A stretch of 7,513 nt of DNA from DAOTUL01 sp034437435 (GTDB lineage: Bacteria; Chloroflexota; Anaerolineae; Aggregatilineales; Phototrophicaceae): assembly GCA_964417785.1 (NCBI GenBank), contig CAYQJO010000210.1:1-7513 (forward strand), in the 5' to 3' direction. Below are positions 6,270 to 7,513 of this stretch, piece by piece (position 1 is the first letter of the stretch; every line of letters begins with the position of its first letter). The translations under genes were made by a program, and so were the position numbers. The notes under the pieces are model-generated. The model did not search any database. It was not told where the DNA came from and saw nothing but the letters and a program-made list of their open reading frames with translations.

Positions 6270-7484
6270 TTATCTTCCGATTGATTGCAGTAACGATTCG
6301 TAGCGATCCACCAGTGAAGCCAGTTTGAAATGCTCGGAAAAGTAGCTGTACCCGGCAGCGCCCATAGCTTCACGGTCAGATCGTGGCATAGTGTACAGCG
6401 CGTCAACTGCGCTGACCAGTGCCGCCGCATCCTCCGGCAGACAGGTCAAGCCCGCCCTCGATTCACGGATAACCTGAGCACCGGCACCGGGAACCGCGCA
6501 GATGATCGGGCGGCCACAGGCCAGATATGCCTGTGTTTTGGCGGGGATGGTCATGGCGAACAGTGGATCATCTTTAAGCGAGATCAGCAGGGCATCGCCC
6601 CAGGCGAATAACGCCGGCATCCGGTCGGCGGGTTGGCGCTCGATAAAGCGGACATTGTTCAGACCTTGTGCGGCAGATTCCAACGCCGGACGCTCTACAC
6701 CGTCACCGATGAGGACGAACTGGATGTCCGGACGGTCGGATAAGCACCGGGCAGCTTCGATGACGGTGTGCAGGGATTGGGCCAGTCCCATGTTGCCGCC
6801 GAAGATTACATTGAACTTTCCATCCAGTTCGTACTGTGTGCCGAGTTCTGGATCGCGGGGCTGCGGATGGTAAACGTCTTCATCGACCCAGTTGGGGATG
6901 ACGTGAATTTTGGCCGGATCGACGCCTTTGCCGATGAGATTATGCTCAAATCCGGGGGAATTCACGGTCAATGCGGTGGCCCGCTGGTAGAGCTTGAGGG
7001 CGACTTCGCCCAGGATGTCCAGCGCCAGCGGATTCGATAACATGCCGGTGGCGGTCAACGTGTCCGGCCACATATCCTGAATCTCGTAGATAAATGGCAC
7101 ACCCTTCAATCGACTGATCCACCAACCGGCGACGCCGGTGGTCAGCGGTGGCTGGTAGACGTACATGGCGTCAACCGGACCACTCATAACCGGGCCGATC
7201 AGGGCGGCGGACGCCATGAAGCTCAGGTAGCTGGCCGCCCGCCGGAGACCCGACCGGCTGTGATCGATGAACAGCGGTACGCGGATCACGTTCACACCGT
7301 CTTTATCTTCTCGCTGCCAGATGCGCTGCCGGTAGCCATCATAGATTTTGCCCTGCGGATAGCTGGGAAATGACACGATACTGGTGACGGTGTGTCCGCG
7401 CCGGACCAGTTCCCGCCCCAGGACGTGAATCTTGATGTCGTTGGGTTCCGGGTTGTAAAAGTACGAAATCATCAAGATGCGCAA
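6270..7484 (-). CDS. wbuB: WbuB-like family 4 glycosyltransferase
   Basis: This 404-residue GT-B enzyme probably transfers L-FucNAc or L-QuiNAc from its UDP donor to a lipid-linked acceptor at the inner face of the membrane. The acceptor-side half starts MRILMISYFYNPEP (1-14) and carries YQPPLT (110-115), YEIQDMWPDT (133-142), the WbuB/WcaI-like signature, and SPGFE (176-180). The donor-side half holds IPNWVDE (196-202), FGGNMG (228-233), IGDG (259-262) and IPAKTQAYLACGRPII (303-318). WbuB genes are known to lie beside fnlABC or qnlAB clusters, as here. The start is TTG, with GGGGAG 6 bases upstream; the alternative ATG at 7472 would drop the first beta strand and lie 18 bases from that site. 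The donor loop lacks the second Glu of the classical E-x7-E motif. The family is clear, the exact sugar is inferred from context. Confidence 0.88.
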   Translation of the reverse strand: MRILMISYFYNPEPNDIKIHVLGRELVRRGHTVTSIVSFPSYPQGKIYDGYRQRIWQREDKDGVNVIRVPLFIDHSRSGLRRAASYLSFMASAALIGPVMSGPVDAMYVYQPPLTTGVAGWWISRLKGVPFIYEIQDMWPDTLTATGMLSNPLALDILGEVALKLYQRATALTVNSPGFEHNLIGKGVDPAKIHVIPNWVDEDVYHPQPRDPELGTQYELDGKFNVIFGGNMGLAQSLHTVIEAARCLSDRPDIQFVLIGDGVERPALESAAQGLNNVRFIERQPADRMPALFAWGDALLISLKDDPLFAMTIPAKTQAYLACGRPIICAVPGAGAQVIRESRAGLTCLPEDAAALVSAVDALYTMPRSDREAMGAAGYSYFSEHFKLASLVDRYESLLQSIGR

Positions 7485-7486
7485 GG

Positions 7487-7513
7487 CTATCTCCCCAGGA
7501 GTAAGCGCCGGTT
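7487..7513 (-). CDS. Possible last codons of an upstream operon gene (partial)
   Basis: On the minus strand one frame entering the window reads NRRLLLGR and then TAG at 7487-7489, 2 bases before the TTG of the WbuB-like gene. The spacing matches the rest of the operon, and the binding site of the next gene would lie inside its last codons. Only eight codons are visible and any frame may contain a stop here by chance, so no function can be given. Confidence 0.3.
   Translation of the reverse strand, partial: NRRLLLGR
7491..7496 (-). promoter_or_regulatory. Ribosome binding site supporting the TTG start of the WbuB-like gene
   Basis: GGGGAG stands 6 bases before TTG at 7484. This ideal spacing decides in favour of the TTG rather than the ATG at 7472. 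Confidence 0.6.

Noticed and set aside
6266..6430. A 55-residue N-terminal extension of the RmlD-like reductase
   Set aside because: The extension lies over the coding end of the glycosyltransferase in another frame, shows no fold or conservation signal, and the start at 6265 has a proper binding site just before the GxxGxxG motif.
7121..7145. Small GC-rich palindrome (ACCGGC/GCCGGT) in the WbuB-like gene
   Set aside because: It has only 6-bp arms and a 3-base loop, no T tract, no relation to the other repeats, and encodes the conserved TTGVAGWW region; chance in GC-rich DNA is enough.

Overview
The window (7,513 bases, GC-rich) is part of a cell-surface polysaccharide locus. Five genes on the minus strand form one tightly packed operon, read from the right edge towards the left. 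A sixth gene on the plus strand converges on the end of the operon. There are no rRNA, tRNA, CRISPR or transposase genes, and no intergenic gap reaches 300 bases. The organism is probably a bacterium of the Chloroflexota (Anaerolineae-like). This rests on the Thr/Pro-rich 'TPTPT' linker of the LCP protein, the style of the large GT39-like membrane protein and the small palindromic repeats. It is an inference, and no marker gene here settles it.

Minus strand, in order of transcription: (1) a possible last few codons of an upstream gene at the right edge; (2) a WbuB-like GT4 glycosyltransferase (6270-7484, TTG start); (3) an RmlD-like SDR reductase (5384-6265); (4) a CapE/FnlA/WbjB-type UDP-GlcNAc 4,6-dehydratase/5-epimerase (4365-5387); (5) a non-hydrolysing UDP-GlcNAc 2-epimerase of the CapG/FnlC/WbjD type (3295-4368, GTG start); (6) a multi-pass GT39-like GT-C glycosyltransferase (1443-3293). 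Neighbouring genes overlap by 4 bases or are separated by 1 to 4 bases, so they are probably co-transcribed and translationally coupled. Genes 3 to 5 form a complete three-step route from UDP-GlcNAc to an N-acetylated 6-deoxy-L-hexosamine. The reductase is RmlD-like and lacks the C-terminal cupin domain of CapF, which points to UDP-L-QuiNAc (through UDP-L-RhaNAc) rather than UDP-L-FucNAc. The WbuB-like enzyme would transfer that sugar onto a lipid-linked glycan. The GT39-like protein probably adds a sugar on the outer face of the membrane.

Plus strand: a LytR-CpsA-Psr (LCP) protein (frame open from the window edge to 1457), with a Thr/Pro-rich linker, the LCP catalytic domain and a LytR_C domain. 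Its membrane anchor is not visible. Such enzymes attach glycans to the cell wall, so it may be the ligase for the polymer made by the operon. Its last 15 bases overlap the end of the GT39-like gene, and a possible terminator hairpin for it lies inside that gene.

Two structures are not explained by the genes. First, the window opens with a perfect 50-base inverted repeat around a 15-base spacer, within the LCP reading frame; it looks like a fold-back assembly artefact or an inversion junction. Second, the GT39-like gene carries two copies of a roughly 65-bp element made of two head-to-head mini-hairpins. Each sits in a hydrophilic loop and is translated. The four hairpins share GGAC stem ends, A-rich tetraloops and a CCCTAC-like tail, while the inner stem changes with base pairing kept. 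This is the most interesting observation in the window.
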